From NCBI GenBank assembly GCA_030123565.1, contig CP126122.1, forward strand, positions 1,871,001 through 1,935,000: a stretch of 64,000 nt of DNA. Reading direction: 5' to 3'. Positions within the stretch are counted from its first letter, which is position 1. The number at the start of each line of letters is the position of its first letter. Below the pieces are notes generated by a model. That model saw nothing but the letters and a program-made list of their open reading frames with translations. It was not told where the DNA came from and ran no database searches. This document shows positions 42,731 through 52,411 of the stretch, piece after piece. The stretch is from Nitrospira sp. (GTDB taxonomy: Bacteria > Nitrospirota > Nitrospiria > Nitrospirales > Nitrospiraceae). A program made the position numbers and the translations under genes.

Positions 42731-43360
42731 TCAAAGGGCTTGTGAAGAAATGATGACTAAATCGGAGAACGTACGCAGTTCATTTCTTGTGTCCGCGAAC
42801 GTCAGCTCCATCATGACGACTCGCGGAAGAGCCTTCTTCAACACTCCGTCCCATTCATTCACCCATTTCTCTGCTGTGCCATCGTAATAACGCACGTTGA
42901 AAGCCACGACTCCGAATGCGATATCAACCCGCTCAATGGGCTCGGGCACGATGCCGTAGAGATGGCGAAGCACCAAGCGGGTCACCCGATCGCCATCCCG
43001 TGCATAAACAACACGGATGGAACCGGGCTGCACAGGCGCCCCTTGAGAGGAAACATCCCGGCTTTTGGAGACAAACGCGAGCACATCGTCCGCATATCCT
43101 CCCAAGACGCCATCCTTGCCCATGAACGGAAACGCTGGATGGGGTCTGGCCATCATGAGCTCTTCGGCCATCATGGCAAGGGATAGCCTCGCCTGACGAT
43201 CGATCTCGTACCCTGCGTCGATCATTTCTATGGCGCCGAAGGTGCCGGAGAACGTCATGACGATCAAGCTCATCAGCAATCCGAGGATCGTCACACCGAT
43301 TAGAAGCTCGATCAGAATGAAGCCGTTCTCACGACTTCCGCTTCGGCCCGACAAACACAT
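42731..43360 (-). CDS. gspJ: Type II secretion minor pseudopilin GspJ
   Basis: A 209-residue pseudopilin. The leader is MCLSGRSGSREN-G, cut before FILIELLIGVTILGLL, with Glu at +5 as required. The rest is the larger beta-rich head seen in GspJ. It forms the tip complex with GspI and GspK. The start lies 32 bases inside gspI, so translation is coupled. A gap of 40 bases separates it from gspL, where gspK would normally be. Confidence 0.88.
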   Translation of the reverse strand: MCLSGRSGSRENGFILIELLIGVTILGLLMSLIVMTFSGTFGAIEMIDAGYEIDRQARLSLAMMAEELMMARPHPAFPFMGKDGVLGGYADDVLAFVSKSRDVSSQGAPVQPGSIRVVYARDGDRVTRLVLRHLYGIVPEPIERVDIAFGVVAFNVRYYDGTAEKWVNEWDGVLKKALPRVVMMELTFADTRNELRTFSDLVIISSQAL

Positions 43361-43757
43361 AGCTAGTCAACTCCACGAATTCTTCATCGAGACCGCGCGT
43401 CCATGAGACCCGCACGCGGACCTCTCGAATGGAATCGGAGGCTGTCGGTATGACGCGGCGAATCCATCGGAATTCCGATAGGTAACCGATCCCTCCATAC
43501 AAACCCAGGCTTTCTTGTGGCCCGATACTAAAGTCCCCACCCTGTTCGCCGACCAAGGGACGGTCCTGAACAGAAAGTTCGACCAGCTTGGCATGAGCCA
43601 AAAGGGTCGCGGTGGTCATGGCCCGAGCATAACCGACCAGTTCGATATCGCGGTTCCGCAGCCCCAAAAGGAGGGTAAGCGTCATCCCAAGGATGACTAC
43701 GGCGACCATGATCTCGACGAGGGTGAATCCGCGCTCAGCCTTGGTCACATGAATCAC
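43329..43757 (-). CDS. gspI: Type II secretion minor pseudopilin GspI
   Basis: A 142-residue pseudopilin with leader MIHVTKAERG and the cleaved helix FTLVEIMVAVVILGMTLTLLL. GspI initiates the tip of the pseudopilus. The head has the conserved aromatic RWIRR-VIPT-like segment of the family. It overlaps gspH by 4 bases and gspJ by 32. Confidence 0.9.
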   Translation of the reverse strand: MIHVTKAERGFTLVEIMVAVVILGMTLTLLLGLRNRDIELVGYARAMTTATLLAHAKLVELSVQDRPLVGEQGGDFSIGPQESLGLYGGIGYLSEFRWIRRVIPTASDSIREVRVRVSWTRGLDEEFVELTSYVFVGPKRKS

Positions 43758-44356
43758 GTTCGCGGTTTGGGCGAAACAGGGCGAAGGGAGCGAAAGAAGG
43801 AAAGCAGCGTTGGAGGAATCGGAGGCGGGATAAGGTCTAGGACCTGATCAGTGATGCGTACGTGTCCTGAGAATCGACCCAATGTCAACGACAACACGTG
43901 GTTATCCAGGTCGGACAGCAGAATCACGGCTGGATCGACACGCCCATCAGGATGCAGTTCGACGAATGCCCTCCCGGCCGCCACTTTGCCCTGGCGAGAG
44001 GTAGTGATCCGACCAATCCGAACCGAATTCGTCAACGAGAGGCCGTCGGCGAGAGCATCGTCGTATGGACGATGTTCGCCGTCGCGCGTCGCGATGACCG
44101 CCCAATAATTCTGCCGGTCGATATCAAAATAGAGACGGTATGTCTGCTTTGAAGATACCGCGGCGTCGTGCAGCAAGTGAATCGCCCCGACGATCCGACG
44201 GCTGGCATCTTTCAGCGGATCATGTAATCCGATGAGGGGGAAGGCCAGACTCAGAACCATACCCATTATGCAGAGAGTGACGATGACCTCCAACAAGGTA
44301 AACCCCATCTCTGAAGTCTCAGTCCTTGTCGAGGTTCCAATTTGTAATATCGGCAT
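43754..44356 (-). CDS. gspH: Type II secretion minor pseudopilin GspH
   Basis: About 200 residues from an ATG at 44356, inside the end of gspG. The pilin helix is MG-FTLLEVIVTLCIMGMVL, with Glu at +5. An ATG two codons before the cleavage site would leave almost no leader; the upstream ATG has an AAGG ribosome site and gives a leader of 17 residues that contains an arginine, so it is preferred. The head is a beta-rich GspH/FimT-like domain. The C-terminus is extended by a Pro/Arg-rich tail (PPPIPPTLLSFF, RSLRPVSPKPRT). Confidence 0.8.
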   Translation of the reverse strand: MPILQIGTSTRTETSEMGFTLLEVIVTLCIMGMVLSLAFPLIGLHDPLKDASRRIVGAIHLLHDAAVSSKQTYRLYFDIDRQNYWAVIATRDGEHRPYDDALADGLSLTNSVRIGRITTSRQGKVAAGRAFVELHPDGRVDPAVILLSDLDNHVLSLTLGRFSGHVRITDQVLDLIPPPIPPTLLSFFRSLRPVSPKPRT

Positions 44357-44747
44357 TATTGCCTTCACCGCCGGTTTGTCCATCCGCCCCCAACGAAACG
44401 ATCTCGTAATCACCGCGAGGGCTCGGATGTCTATACTTATAGGGAGTTCCCCAGGGATCGTTGGGTATGTTCGGCATATAGCCGCCGGTCTTCCATTTTC
44501 TCGGTACGATACCGACCGTTGGCCGATCAACGAGCGCTTTCAATCCCTGTTCGGTGCTGGGATACACACTGTTGTCCAGTTTATAGAGTTGCAACGCGCC
44601 TTCGATGCTTCTGATCTGAACCTTCGCAGCGTCATGCCTTGCATCATCCGAGCGATTCACGATTCTCGGAATGACAAGGGCGGCCAGGACGGCCAGAATC
44701 GCGACCACGATCATGACCTCAATGAACGTAAAGCCCTTTTCATTCAT
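44319..44747 (-). CDS. gspG: Type II secretion major pseudopilin GspG
   Basis: A 142-residue major pseudopilin. MNEKG is cut before FTFIEVMIVVAILAVLAALVIP. The head has the calcium-site region and signature of GspG: YPSTEQGLKALV, PNDPWGTPYKY and VSLGADGQTGGEG. It builds the shaft of the pseudopilus. Length and motifs are fully typical. It starts 3 bases after gspF. Confidence 0.97.
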   Translation of the reverse strand: MNEKGFTFIEVMIVVAILAVLAALVIPRIVNRSDDARHDAAKVQIRSIEGALQLYKLDNSVYPSTEQGLKALVDRPTVGIVPRKWKTGGYMPNIPNDPWGTPYKYRHPSPRGDYEIVSLGADGQTGGEGNNADITNWNLDKD

Positions 44748-44750
44748 AAT

Positions 44751-45974
44751 TCACCTGATGAACTGGTTCATTTGAAAAATGGGCAGGAGAATGGCCAACA
44801 CAATGAAGAACACGATGACACCCATGACCAGTACCATGATGGGCTCCATAAGCGATGTGAGTCGCGTCATGATCCGGTTTACCTCACCGTCATAAATGTG
44901 GGATACCTTTTCCAGCAACTCTTCCAACGCGCCGCTTTTTTCCCCTACCGCGATCATGTGAATGGCGAGAGACGGGAACACGCCGCTTCGTTTCAATGGA
45001 TCGGCAATACTTTCTCCTTCACGAATGTGATTTTGTGCGCGTGACACGGCCTCCTCAAGAACCCGGTTGTTCATGACCCCCTTCGCGACGTCGAGGGCAT
45101 CGAGAACCGGCACCCCGTTGGACAACATGGCCGAAAGCGTTCCCGCAAGACGCGAAATGGATACCATCCGCACGACATTCCCGACGAGCGGGAGCCGAAG
45201 AATAACCCGATCAATATGAGCCCGTCCCGTCGGACTCGCCACGGCGCGCCCAAGCCCTGCGCCCGCAACGAGAACCAGGCCGAGCAGCGCCAGCCAATAG
45301 TCGGCCAAGAAACGACTGACGGCAATGAGCACGACCGTAGGCCAGGGCAGAGCCTGGTGTACATCATTGAAGACGGTCGTAATCCGCGGAACCACGAAGA
45401 TCATCAGAAAACACAACACACCGACGCCGACGCATAGCATGACGGCAGGATAGATGATGGCATTGGTGATCTTGTTTTTTAGATCGACTTGCTGATCCAA
45501 ATAGCTGGCCAAACGGCCGAGTACCGGTTCCAAGGTTCCAGCGGTTTCTCCTGTTCGCACCATATTCACGTAGACTGGGGTGAAATCCCTTGGAAAGGAT
45601 TCCAAGGCCTTGCTGAATGCCCTCCCTTCTCGTATGTGTTCACGTATGTGGGCCAAGACCTGCTTGGCGGCTCGTTCGTCGCTTTGTTCGATCAGAACAG
45701 TCAGCGCCTCCACCAGAGGCAGGCCGGCCGCCAACAAGGTCGCAAGATGGCGCGTAAGGAGCGCCACTTCCCGCTTGCGGAGCAGCCCCTGGCTCCCCGG
45801 TCGCGCGGTCGAAGAAACGGCCCATAAGTCGGCTCCTTGCTGTTCAAGCACGGCAGTCGGATAGATGCCGTTATTTCGGAGCCTTTGCCGCGCGCTTCTC
45901 GGGTTATCAGCATCGATGATACCGGTCAGCCCGCGCCCTTCCACACTCAAACCTTTATACGCGTAAATCGGCAT
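44751..45974 (-). CDS. gspF: Type II secretion platform protein GspF
   Basis: A 407-residue polytopic protein. The start MPIYAYKGLSVEGRGLTGII is the GspF cytoplasmic domain; two repeats of the T2SF domain (about 70-195 and 270-400) each end in membrane helices, and three helices in all are seen. It is the inner-membrane core that GspE drives. It starts 6 bases after the gspE stop. Confidence 0.95.
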   Translation of the reverse strand: MPIYAYKGLSVEGRGLTGIIDADNPRSARQRLRNNGIYPTAVLEQQGADLWAVSSTARPGSQGLLRKREVALLTRHLATLLAAGLPLVEALTVLIEQSDERAAKQVLAHIREHIREGRAFSKALESFPRDFTPVYVNMVRTGETAGTLEPVLGRLASYLDQQVDLKNKITNAIIYPAVMLCVGVGVLCFLMIFVVPRITTVFNDVHQALPWPTVVLIAVSRFLADYWLALLGLVLVAGAGLGRAVASPTGRAHIDRVILRLPLVGNVVRMVSISRLAGTLSAMLSNGVPVLDALDVAKGVMNNRVLEEAVSRAQNHIREGESIADPLKRSGVFPSLAIHMIAVGEKSGALEELLEKVSHIYDGEVNRIMTRLTSLMEPIMVLVMGVIVFFIVLAILLPIFQMNQFIR

Positions 45975-45980
45975 GGCGGT

Positions 45981-47696
45981 TTACAGATCGATTTCGTGCT
46001 GCATGATCCGCATGACTTCCTCCGTCGCGGTCAGGCCTTGGAGCACCTTGCTCGCGCCTTCTTGCTTGAGTGTTTTCATGCCTTTTTTCATCGCCGCCTG
46101 ATGAATCACATTCGAATCGGCCTTCGAGACGATAAGCCGGCGGATTTCGTCGTCGACAAGGAGAAATTCATAAATCCCGGTCCTGCCTCGATAACCGGTG
46201 TGATTACACTCGCGGCATCCGCTCCTCCGATAGAATGGACCCACGTCATCCCCATGATCGACGCCCAATTTCATCAACTCCTCACGTGTCGGCCGATAAG
46301 GTTTTCGACAGTGGGTGCACACCAGACGCACGAGTCGCTGCGCGACGATGGCAACGACCGATGAAGCAACGAGAAACGGCTCAATGCCCATGTCGATCAG
46401 GCGGGTAATCGCCCCGGCCGCGTCATTGGTATGAAGGGTTGAAAAGACGAGATGCCCGGTCAGGGACGCATGGATCGCGATTTCAGCGGTTTCGGCGTCA
46501 CGGATCTCACCGACCATAATCACGTCCGGATCCTGCCGGAGAATCGATCTCAAACCAGCGGCGAACGTGAGAGCGATCTTCGGATTGATTTGCATCTGGT
46601 TAATCCCTTGAAGCTGATACTCCACCGGATCTTCGATCGTGATGATGTTCTTGTCTGGCTCGTTGATATGGCTCAGCGCGGCATAGAGGGTTGTCGTTTT
46701 TCCGCTGCCCGTCGGCCCGGTGACGAGGAGGATACCGTGATTGAATTGGATGAGCTGCCTGATGAGCGCCAACTTCCGATCCGAAATGCCGATTTCCGAA
46801 AGGCTCAGCAGGCGGTTCTCTTTTTCGAGCAGCCGCAGGACCACCCGTTCTCCATGTGAGGTCGGAATCACGGAGACGCGGAGATCGACATCCTTGCCGG
46901 CCGTGCGGATTCTGAACCTGCCGTCCTGCGGAAGGCGTTTTTCGGCGATGTTCAGGCCCGCCATAATCTTGATGCGAGCGATGATGCTGGCTTGGAGTCG
47001 CTTCGGGGGAGACAGAACCGGATAGAGCACACCGTCAATCCGATTTCTCACCATCAAGCCTTTCTGGTACGACTCGAAGTGAATATCGCTTGCGCGGTTC
47101 TTGGCAGCTTGGAACAGGAGACTGTTGACCAAGCGAATCACCGGGGCTTCGTCCGCCGCATCCAATAAGTCTTGCGGCTCATTCAAATCGTTCGCCAGAC
47201 GATCGAGGTCTTCGTCGGAGGAGAGGTCTTTCATGACCTCTTCGGTTGTTCCGCTCGCTGCTCGGTCATAGGCCTGATTCAGACAGGCTATCAGCGAGGC
47301 CGGAGTAGTTATGACCGGGCGAACCTGGCAACCCAGCAGCAACCGGAAGTCGTCGAGCGCGTCCAACTCCAGAGGATTGATGACGGCCATAACGACATAT
47401 CCCTGTTCCTGGTAGAGCGGCAACATGCAGTACCGCCTGGCAAATCCTATGGGAATCTTCGCCACCAAGCTTGCGTCGATCATGGCGTTGTCGAGCTGAG
47501 GCACCCAGGGAAGCTCAAATTGAATGGACAGCGCCTGGAGCAGATCCTCCTCACGGATCAGCCGTCGTTTGAGCAGAAGTTCGCCCAGTAACCCTCCTTT
47601 GGTCGTCTGTATCTCCAATACGTCATTAAGCTTACCCGAGGGTAAGCCGAACTTTTCGCATAAGATCTCACCCAACATTGGACATCCATAGCTCAC
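45981..47696 (-). CDS. gspE: Type II secretion ATPase GspE
   Basis: A 571-residue ATPase. The N-terminal MSHA-type/N1E domain (about 1-150) is followed by the ATPase core with Walker A TGPTGSGKTTTLYAAL, the Asp box ITIEDPVEYQL, Walker B VGEIRDAETAEIA and the His box. The zinc-binding tetracysteine is complete: CTHC and, after about 30 residues, CREC. It powers pseudopilus assembly. The start is a GTG with GGGG upstream; an ATG at 47678 is possible. Confidence 0.96.
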   Translation of the reverse strand: MSYGCPMLGEILCEKFGLPSGKLNDVLEIQTTKGGLLGELLLKRRLIREEDLLQALSIQFELPWVPQLDNAMIDASLVAKIPIGFARRYCMLPLYQEQGYVVMAVINPLELDALDDFRLLLGCQVRPVITTPASLIACLNQAYDRAASGTTEEVMKDLSSDEDLDRLANDLNEPQDLLDAADEAPVIRLVNSLLFQAAKNRASDIHFESYQKGLMVRNRIDGVLYPVLSPPKRLQASIIARIKIMAGLNIAEKRLPQDGRFRIRTAGKDVDLRVSVIPTSHGERVVLRLLEKENRLLSLSEIGISDRKLALIRQLIQFNHGILLVTGPTGSGKTTTLYAALSHINEPDKNIITIEDPVEYQLQGINQMQINPKIALTFAAGLRSILRQDPDVIMVGEIRDAETAEIAIHASLTGHLVFSTLHTNDAAGAITRLIDMGIEPFLVASSVVAIVAQRLVRLVCTHCRKPYRPTREELMKLGVDHGDDVGPFYRRSGCRECNHTGYRGRTGIYEFLLVDDEIRRLIVSKADSNVIHQAAMKKGMKTLKQEGASKVLQGLTATEEVMRIMQHEIDL

Positions 47697-47768
47697 TGAT
47701 ATGACCCCAGTCTGTAGCTATTGGACTTCCAGTCTGTGACATCCCAATCGGCGAAATACAACATCAGG

Positions 47769-49337
47769 TCAACGATCTTTTGGCACTGCGACCTGTGCTG
47801 AATCCTTGATCAAAGGCCGCTGTAGCAGACGGTCGGTTGTGCTTTGAACGTAGGGCGTTTCTTCGATCGCATTCTCTTGCATGACCGGCTCCAGTTCGAG
47901 GTGTTTCTTCACGTTCAACTCGACCATCTGAGCCTCATCCTCGATCACATGCGGCGTCAGAAAGACGAGCAGATTGAGTTTATCAACCTGTTGGGCCTGG
48001 CTCTTGAAGAGCCAGCCCAGCAACGGAATATCGCCGAGGAGAGGAACTTTTCTCTCAACCAGCGTAAGATTATCCCGTACCAGCCCTCCAAGCACGACCG
48101 TCTGTTGATCCGGAACAATGGTGATAGTTTCCATGGCCCGTTTCGTGGTGGTCGGGCCGACAGGAATCTGGGCATTGCCTGACCCGATGGTCTGCGGCAC
48201 GGCATCTGAGATCGCGGTAATTTCCTGCTTCACCTCCATCCTGGTCCGCTTATCTTCCAGAACCTGCGGCGTAATCTCCAGCGTAACTCCGACATCCTTT
48301 CGTTCGATTGTGACCAACGTTCCACCGGTGATGCCCTGTGCCTGTCCTGTGGGAAATGGCCGATTCTCTCCGACAATAATCTTAGCTTTCTGATTGTCCG
48401 CTGCCAGAAGTTGAGGAGTCGACAAAACGTTAGCGTCAGACGTGGCCATGAGCAATTGCAGAAACAGTCGCACCGTAGCAGTGTTGAGCACATTGACCGT
48501 TCCGGCTCCCGACGTACCGGTCGTTCCGGTCCCAGTCAGCAACTGCGCAATCGAGGCGATGTCTTCAGGCGCTCGATTTACCCCTCCCAATGCGAACACA
48601 GACCCCTTTTGAATCAAGGCCAACGCCTGAACCGGATCAATACCGATCGATCGTAAACGATTGAGACTGACCTCCAAGATGACCGCTTCGACGAAGACCT
48701 GATTACGCCGGGTATCGAGCGACTGAATGACCGACACAAGTCGGCCATAATCCGACTTGGTCGCACTCACGATCAGCGAGTTTGTAGGTTTGTCCGCAAA
48801 GACCTGGACCGACGCTTCAAATTCATTCGCCTGGCGTAGCGGTAGCCGCCCGCCGACCGGTGGCGCGGCTACGGAAGACCGTGCGACGACATTGGTCAAC
48901 ACTGCTGCCGTATCATTCGCCAACGCATGTTTGAGTTTATAGACATAGACGTTTCGTTCCGGCGGGGAATCGGCAACTTGGACGATTTGAATGAGATTGC
49001 CTTTAGGAATGGCCGCAAGCCGCCGGACTTCCAACGCCGATAGAAAAATATTGTACGCTTGCTCCGGAGTGACCTTGGTCGATGAAAACACCGTGATCTT
49101 GCCGGTTACCTTCTCGTCCAAGACAAAGTTTTTTCCGCTCAATTCGCTGATGAATCGAATAAACACCTGCAGATCGACTTCATTGAAGTCAAGTGTCACC
49201 GAGCCTGTCCGCTGAATGGGTGCCTGCGCCCAGGTCGAACTCATTCCCAAGAGTTGGATAAACAGCAGCAGCGGGGCAAACACCCAGCATCCGGCGGTCA
49301 ATCCACAAGTCTTCACGATGATCCTCTTACGCACCAA
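47769..49337 (-). CDS. gspD: Type II secretion secretin GspD, short form
   Basis: A 522-residue outer-membrane secretin. The signal peptide (about 1-38) is followed by an N0 domain (VTLDFNEVDLQVFIRFI), one KH-like N domain ending in NSLIVSATKSDYGRL, and the secretin core with VPLLGDIPLLGWLF and LLVFLTPHVIED. Standard GspD has about 650 residues with N0 to N3, so one or two N domains appear to be missing. The tail (about 60 residues) could be a pilotin-binding S domain. A GTG start with GAGGAG upstream is chosen. It lies 76 bases after gspC. Confidence 0.94.
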   Translation of the reverse strand: MVRKRIIVKTCGLTAGCWVFAPLLLFIQLLGMSSTWAQAPIQRTGSVTLDFNEVDLQVFIRFISELSGKNFVLDEKVTGKITVFSSTKVTPEQAYNIFLSALEVRRLAAIPKGNLIQIVQVADSPPERNVYVYKLKHALANDTAAVLTNVVARSSVAAPPVGGRLPLRQANEFEASVQVFADKPTNSLIVSATKSDYGRLVSVIQSLDTRRNQVFVEAVILEVSLNRLRSIGIDPVQALALIQKGSVFALGGVNRAPEDIASIAQLLTGTGTTGTSGAGTVNVLNTATVRLFLQLLMATSDANVLSTPQLLAADNQKAKIIVGENRPFPTGQAQGITGGTLVTIERKDVGVTLEITPQVLEDKRTRMEVKQEITAISDAVPQTIGSGNAQIPVGPTTTKRAMETITIVPDQQTVVLGGLVRDNLTLVERKVPLLGDIPLLGWLFKSQAQQVDKLNLLVFLTPHVIEDEAQMVELNVKKHLELEPVMQENAIEETPYVQSTTDRLLQRPLIKDSAQVAVPKDR

Positions 49338-49413
49338 TCTCCTCTGCCTTTATTGAGGCAAGCGCCAAAGATCACGATCCAGATAATACAAGACTCGTCT
49401 CCGAACCAAGAGG

Positions 49414-49989
49414 TCAATTGATGACGGATCCGGGCGCTTCGTAGCTGGCAGCGTCACGCTGGACTCCAAATGAGTAAGCGCGTTTGACGTTTTGGAGTTC
49501 GAGGAATTCCTGTTGATGCCCTCGCCGAATGAGAATGCCCTCCTCTCGAATCTCGTCAATCTCCCCCACGTTGGGTATCGAGTCGTGAAGGCGATAGAGT
49601 GTCTGTTTTTTCGTGCCGACATCCTCGATCACAGCACGGCGCAATGGTTGGGGTCCAGACGCTGTGCCGATTAACCTCACCTTTGCCGCAGCTTCAATTG
49701 GTGGTTCGGCGGACTGTACGTTTGCAGGCTCAGCCGTCGAGAGAGTTTCCGGCACTCCCCCGGCAGCTCCCTGCGACAACGCCTGCCGAGAATCAAAAAT
49801 CCCGCTGGCCATGATCTCCTCTGCAAGCCGTTGGTAATCGACGCCGGCGCTATCGGAGCTTACGGCTGCGGGGAGGACCTCGCCGACCCTATCCACCTCT
49901 TCTGGCTGAGACATGATCGTCTTGATAAGATGCGCAGCCAGGAGTGCACCGCTCATGATCAGGACGGCTACGAACAACCGTTGAAACAT
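49414..49989 (-). CDS. gspC: Type II secretion protein GspC, without PDZ domain
   Basis: A 191-residue bitopic protein. A single N-terminal membrane helix (about 5-25), a Pro/Ala/Ser-rich linker and a homology-region domain (about 105-170: KVRLIGTASGP, RRAVIEDVGTKKQTLY, GILIRRGHQQEFLEL). Standard GspC ends in a PDZ or coiled-coil domain; none is present. It links GspD to the inner-membrane platform. It is first of the gsp genes, 93 bases after the PRC-barrel gene. Confidence 0.85.
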   Translation of the reverse strand: MFQRLFVAVLIMSGALLAAHLIKTIMSQPEEVDRVGEVLPAAVSSDSAGVDYQRLAEEIMASGIFDSRQALSQGAAGGVPETLSTAEPANVQSAEPPIEAAAKVRLIGTASGPQPLRRAVIEDVGTKKQTLYRLHDSIPNVGEIDEIREEGILIRRGHQQEFLELQNVKRAYSFGVQRDAASYEAPGSVIN

Positions 49990-50082
49990 GACATTGCCAT
50001 CAGAAACGGGTGTTTCATCTGGAAAAATCGAGATGAGGAAGCAAGTGACCGGTCATTTCTTGAATGTTGCGAGAGCGGCGAC

Positions 50083-50367
50083 TCACGAGATGCCGAGTAC
50101 ACTCGAACCGAGATCGTTACGACCTGGAGAACGCTGGCTCTGAGACTTCGGAATGGCTACATGGACTTGGTTTTCCGGCACGCGAAGAATGATGTCCTGG
50201 TGGACGATTCTGAAATTTTCCCACGGCACCCGTAACAGGCGGCCGCTGTTACTCAACAGCACGTCGGCGGAGACGATTCGTCTCGTCACCGGATCGATGA
50301 CCAATCTCTTGATATTGCCCCAGATCTCCATATCACGTGTCTTCACCGCCCAATGTTCACTCTTCAT
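50083..50367 (-). CDS. PRC-barrel domain protein
   Basis: 94 residues from the ATG at 50367, which has a perfect AAGGAGG six bases upstream. The segment IWGNIKRLVIDPVTRRIVSADVL followed by VPWENFRIV resembles the PRC-barrel fold found in photosynthetic reaction centres, RimM and many small regulators. It is soluble with no signal peptide. It stands between the second SLBB gene and gspC on the same strand. Function unknown; a weak TTGACC/GATATG promoter (50413-50441) may drive it. Confidence 0.65.
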   Translation of the reverse strand: MKSEHWAVKTRDMEIWGNIKRLVIDPVTRRIVSADVLLSNSGRLLRVPWENFRIVHQDIILRVPENQVHVAIPKSQSQRSPGRNDLGSSVLGIS

Positions 50368-50651
50368 CGGCCGCCTCCTTTTTGCCGCTCTAAGCGGTTG
50401 GTCGTGATGAACCATATCGGAGTCGTTCATGTGGAGGTCAAATCGGAACGGTCTTCATCGGCCTATCATCGATACGCCTTGGCGGAAAGATCGCGAGCGC
50501 ATCCTTCATCGCCCAACTGCCGAGGTACATTGAACGAGGGAAGGGTCTGAACCCGACACCACACCGAGCAGTCGTCGTTTTAGAACGCTTCGGCGCTTCC
50601 TGGGATGATATCGGCGAGCGCAACTCACGGACACACAGCACATCCGCCGTC

Positions 50652-52337
50652 TCAAAAAAAGCTCCGCGGGACCACGAGGATGTCCTCGGGCAAGACGATT
50701 GTTTCCAACGTAACCTGAATCGACTGCTCCTGTCCGTTCACCTTTCGTAGCACCTTCGTGCTGCTTTCCGCTGCCTTATCGGTGAAACCACCAGCCATGG
50801 TAATGACCTTGTGAACCGTCAGGTCCCGCTCATAGGGATAATCGCCCGCTCGCTTCACCTCCCCGTTCACATAGACTTTCCTCACCTGCGGCACCACGAG
50901 AAAGTCATCCGGCAGCACCGGTGCATCCAGTGCAATGTCGATCGGTTGGGCCACGCCGTCTGTCATCCTGGTTACCTTGATTGATCCCCGGTCCGCTTTT
51001 TCTGTCCAGCCTCCGGCTAGACTCAATGCCTTATGTACCGTCATTCCTTTTTCATAGAGGTACCGTCCGGGGGTCTTCACTTCCCCGCTCACATACACGC
51101 GCTGACCCTCTGCCACCACGATGATGTCATCCGGCAACACCAGACTCTCTAAGCCCACAGCTACCGTCTCCTCATGACCATTAACCTGTCGGAGCACTTG
51201 GAAGGCTCCCCGTTCCGCCTTCTCCGTCAGGCCGCCGGCCATCGCCAGCGCCTTGTGGACCGTGAGACCGTCTTTGTGGGGATACCCCCCCGGGGTCTTC
51301 ACTTCCCCGCTCGCGTAGAATTTGTAGTTCTCGGCTTCCACTACAATGATGTCATCCGGCAGTACCGTCGTCTCGGGGGTCACCGCCAGTGTCTCGGCTA
51401 CCCCACCGGCGATTCGAGTCAGCTTGAGTGGCCCCCGTTCTGCCTTCTCGGTCCGTCCGCCAGCCAGGCTGACCGCCTTGTGCACCGCCATTCCTTTTTC
51501 ATAGAGGTATCGGCCAGGGGTCTTCACTTCCCCGCTCACATAGATACGCCGGCCTTCCGTCACCACGATGATGTCATCCGGCAGCAACAGACCATCCAGT
51601 TCGACTGGCAGCGTCTCCTCACGACCGTCAATCTGCCGAAGCACCTGGAAGGCTCCCCGCTCCGCCTTCTCCGTCAGGCCGCCGGCCATCGCCAGCGCCT
51701 TGTGGACCGTCAGCCCATCTTTGTAAGGATACCCCCCCGGGGTCTTCACTTCCCCGCTCGCGTAGAATTTGTAGTTCTCGGCTTCCACTACAATGATGTC
51801 ATCGGGCAGCACTGCCGTCTCGGGAGTCACCGCCGCGGTCTCGACCGTACCGCCGGTCACTCGTGTGAGCCTGAGGAGTCCTTTCTGTGCCTTTTCCGTC
51901 CGTCCACCTGCGACGCTCAATGCTTTGTGAACCGTAAGACCTTCTTCATACGGGTAACCTCCAGGGCTTTTGACTTCGCCACTCACATAGAAATTGCGGT
52001 GTCTGACGATATATGCCGTCACTTTAGGCATCCGAACATAACCACGCGCCAATCGGGCCGTCAGATCATCCTGTAACTCTTGAATAGTTTTTCCAGCGAC
52101 ATGGAGCGGTCCCAACAGAGGGAAATGAATACTTCCATCCCCGTCGATCTTACTTTCGATATTCAAATCCTCTTCGCCATAGACTTGAATGTGCACGAGA
52201 TCATTGACCCCGAGCCGATAACTCTGGTGCGAAGGCGGTGACGTGGCCAAACAGATTGCGGTCTCAAAACAGAGAATCAGTCCTAGACCTAACATCCACC
52301 AGTACCTATCCTGAACTCGACCCGCCATGATGTTCAC
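50652..52337 (-). CDS. Polysaccharide export protein with six SLBB domains
   Basis: A 561-residue exported protein. The signal sequence (about 1-33) is followed by a PES/Poly_export domain (YRLGVNDLVHIQVYGEEDL ... HFPLLGPL), then six SLBB repeats of about 75 residues, each starting like FYVSGEVKTPGGYPY and containing LTVHKAL-x-x-AGG. Wza-type exporters have two or three SLBB domains and a C-terminal outer-membrane helix; this one ends in VVPRSFF with no such helix, and no lipobox is present. Two repeat types alternate (PGRYLYE and PGGYPYK). It is a paralogue of the protein encoded next upstream. Secretion of the polysaccharide made by the locus is the likely role. Confidence 0.85.
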   Translation of the reverse strand: MNIMAGRVQDRYWWMLGLGLILCFETAICLATSPPSHQSYRLGVNDLVHIQVYGEEDLNIESKIDGDGSIHFPLLGPLHVAGKTIQELQDDLTARLARGYVRMPKVTAYIVRHRNFYVSGEVKSPGGYPYEEGLTVHKALSVAGGRTEKAQKGLLRLTRVTGGTVETAAVTPETAVLPDDIIVVEAENYKFYASGEVKTPGGYPYKDGLTVHKALAMAGGLTEKAERGAFQVLRQIDGREETLPVELDGLLLPDDIIVVTEGRRIYVSGEVKTPGRYLYEKGMAVHKAVSLAGGRTEKAERGPLKLTRIAGGVAETLAVTPETTVLPDDIIVVEAENYKFYASGEVKTPGGYPHKDGLTVHKALAMAGGLTEKAERGAFQVLRQVNGHEETVAVGLESLVLPDDIIVVAEGQRVYVSGEVKTPGRYLYEKGMTVHKALSLAGGWTEKADRGSIKVTRMTDGVAQPIDIALDAPVLPDDFLVVPQVRKVYVNGEVKRAGDYPYERDLTVHKVITMAGGFTDKAAESSTKVLRKVNGQEQSIQVTLETIVLPEDILVVPRSFF

Positions 52338-52411
52338 GTTAAGACGTTACTCCTGTGAATTCGCACGCTATTATTCACGAGGCGGCTCCAGTCGACTTTT
52401 TTCATCCGATC

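Noticed and set aside
50438-50641. A 67-codon minus-strand frame between the SLBB gene and the PRC-barrel gene
   Set aside because: No ribosome site, no recognisable motif and random-looking composition; I treat the stretch as intergenic.
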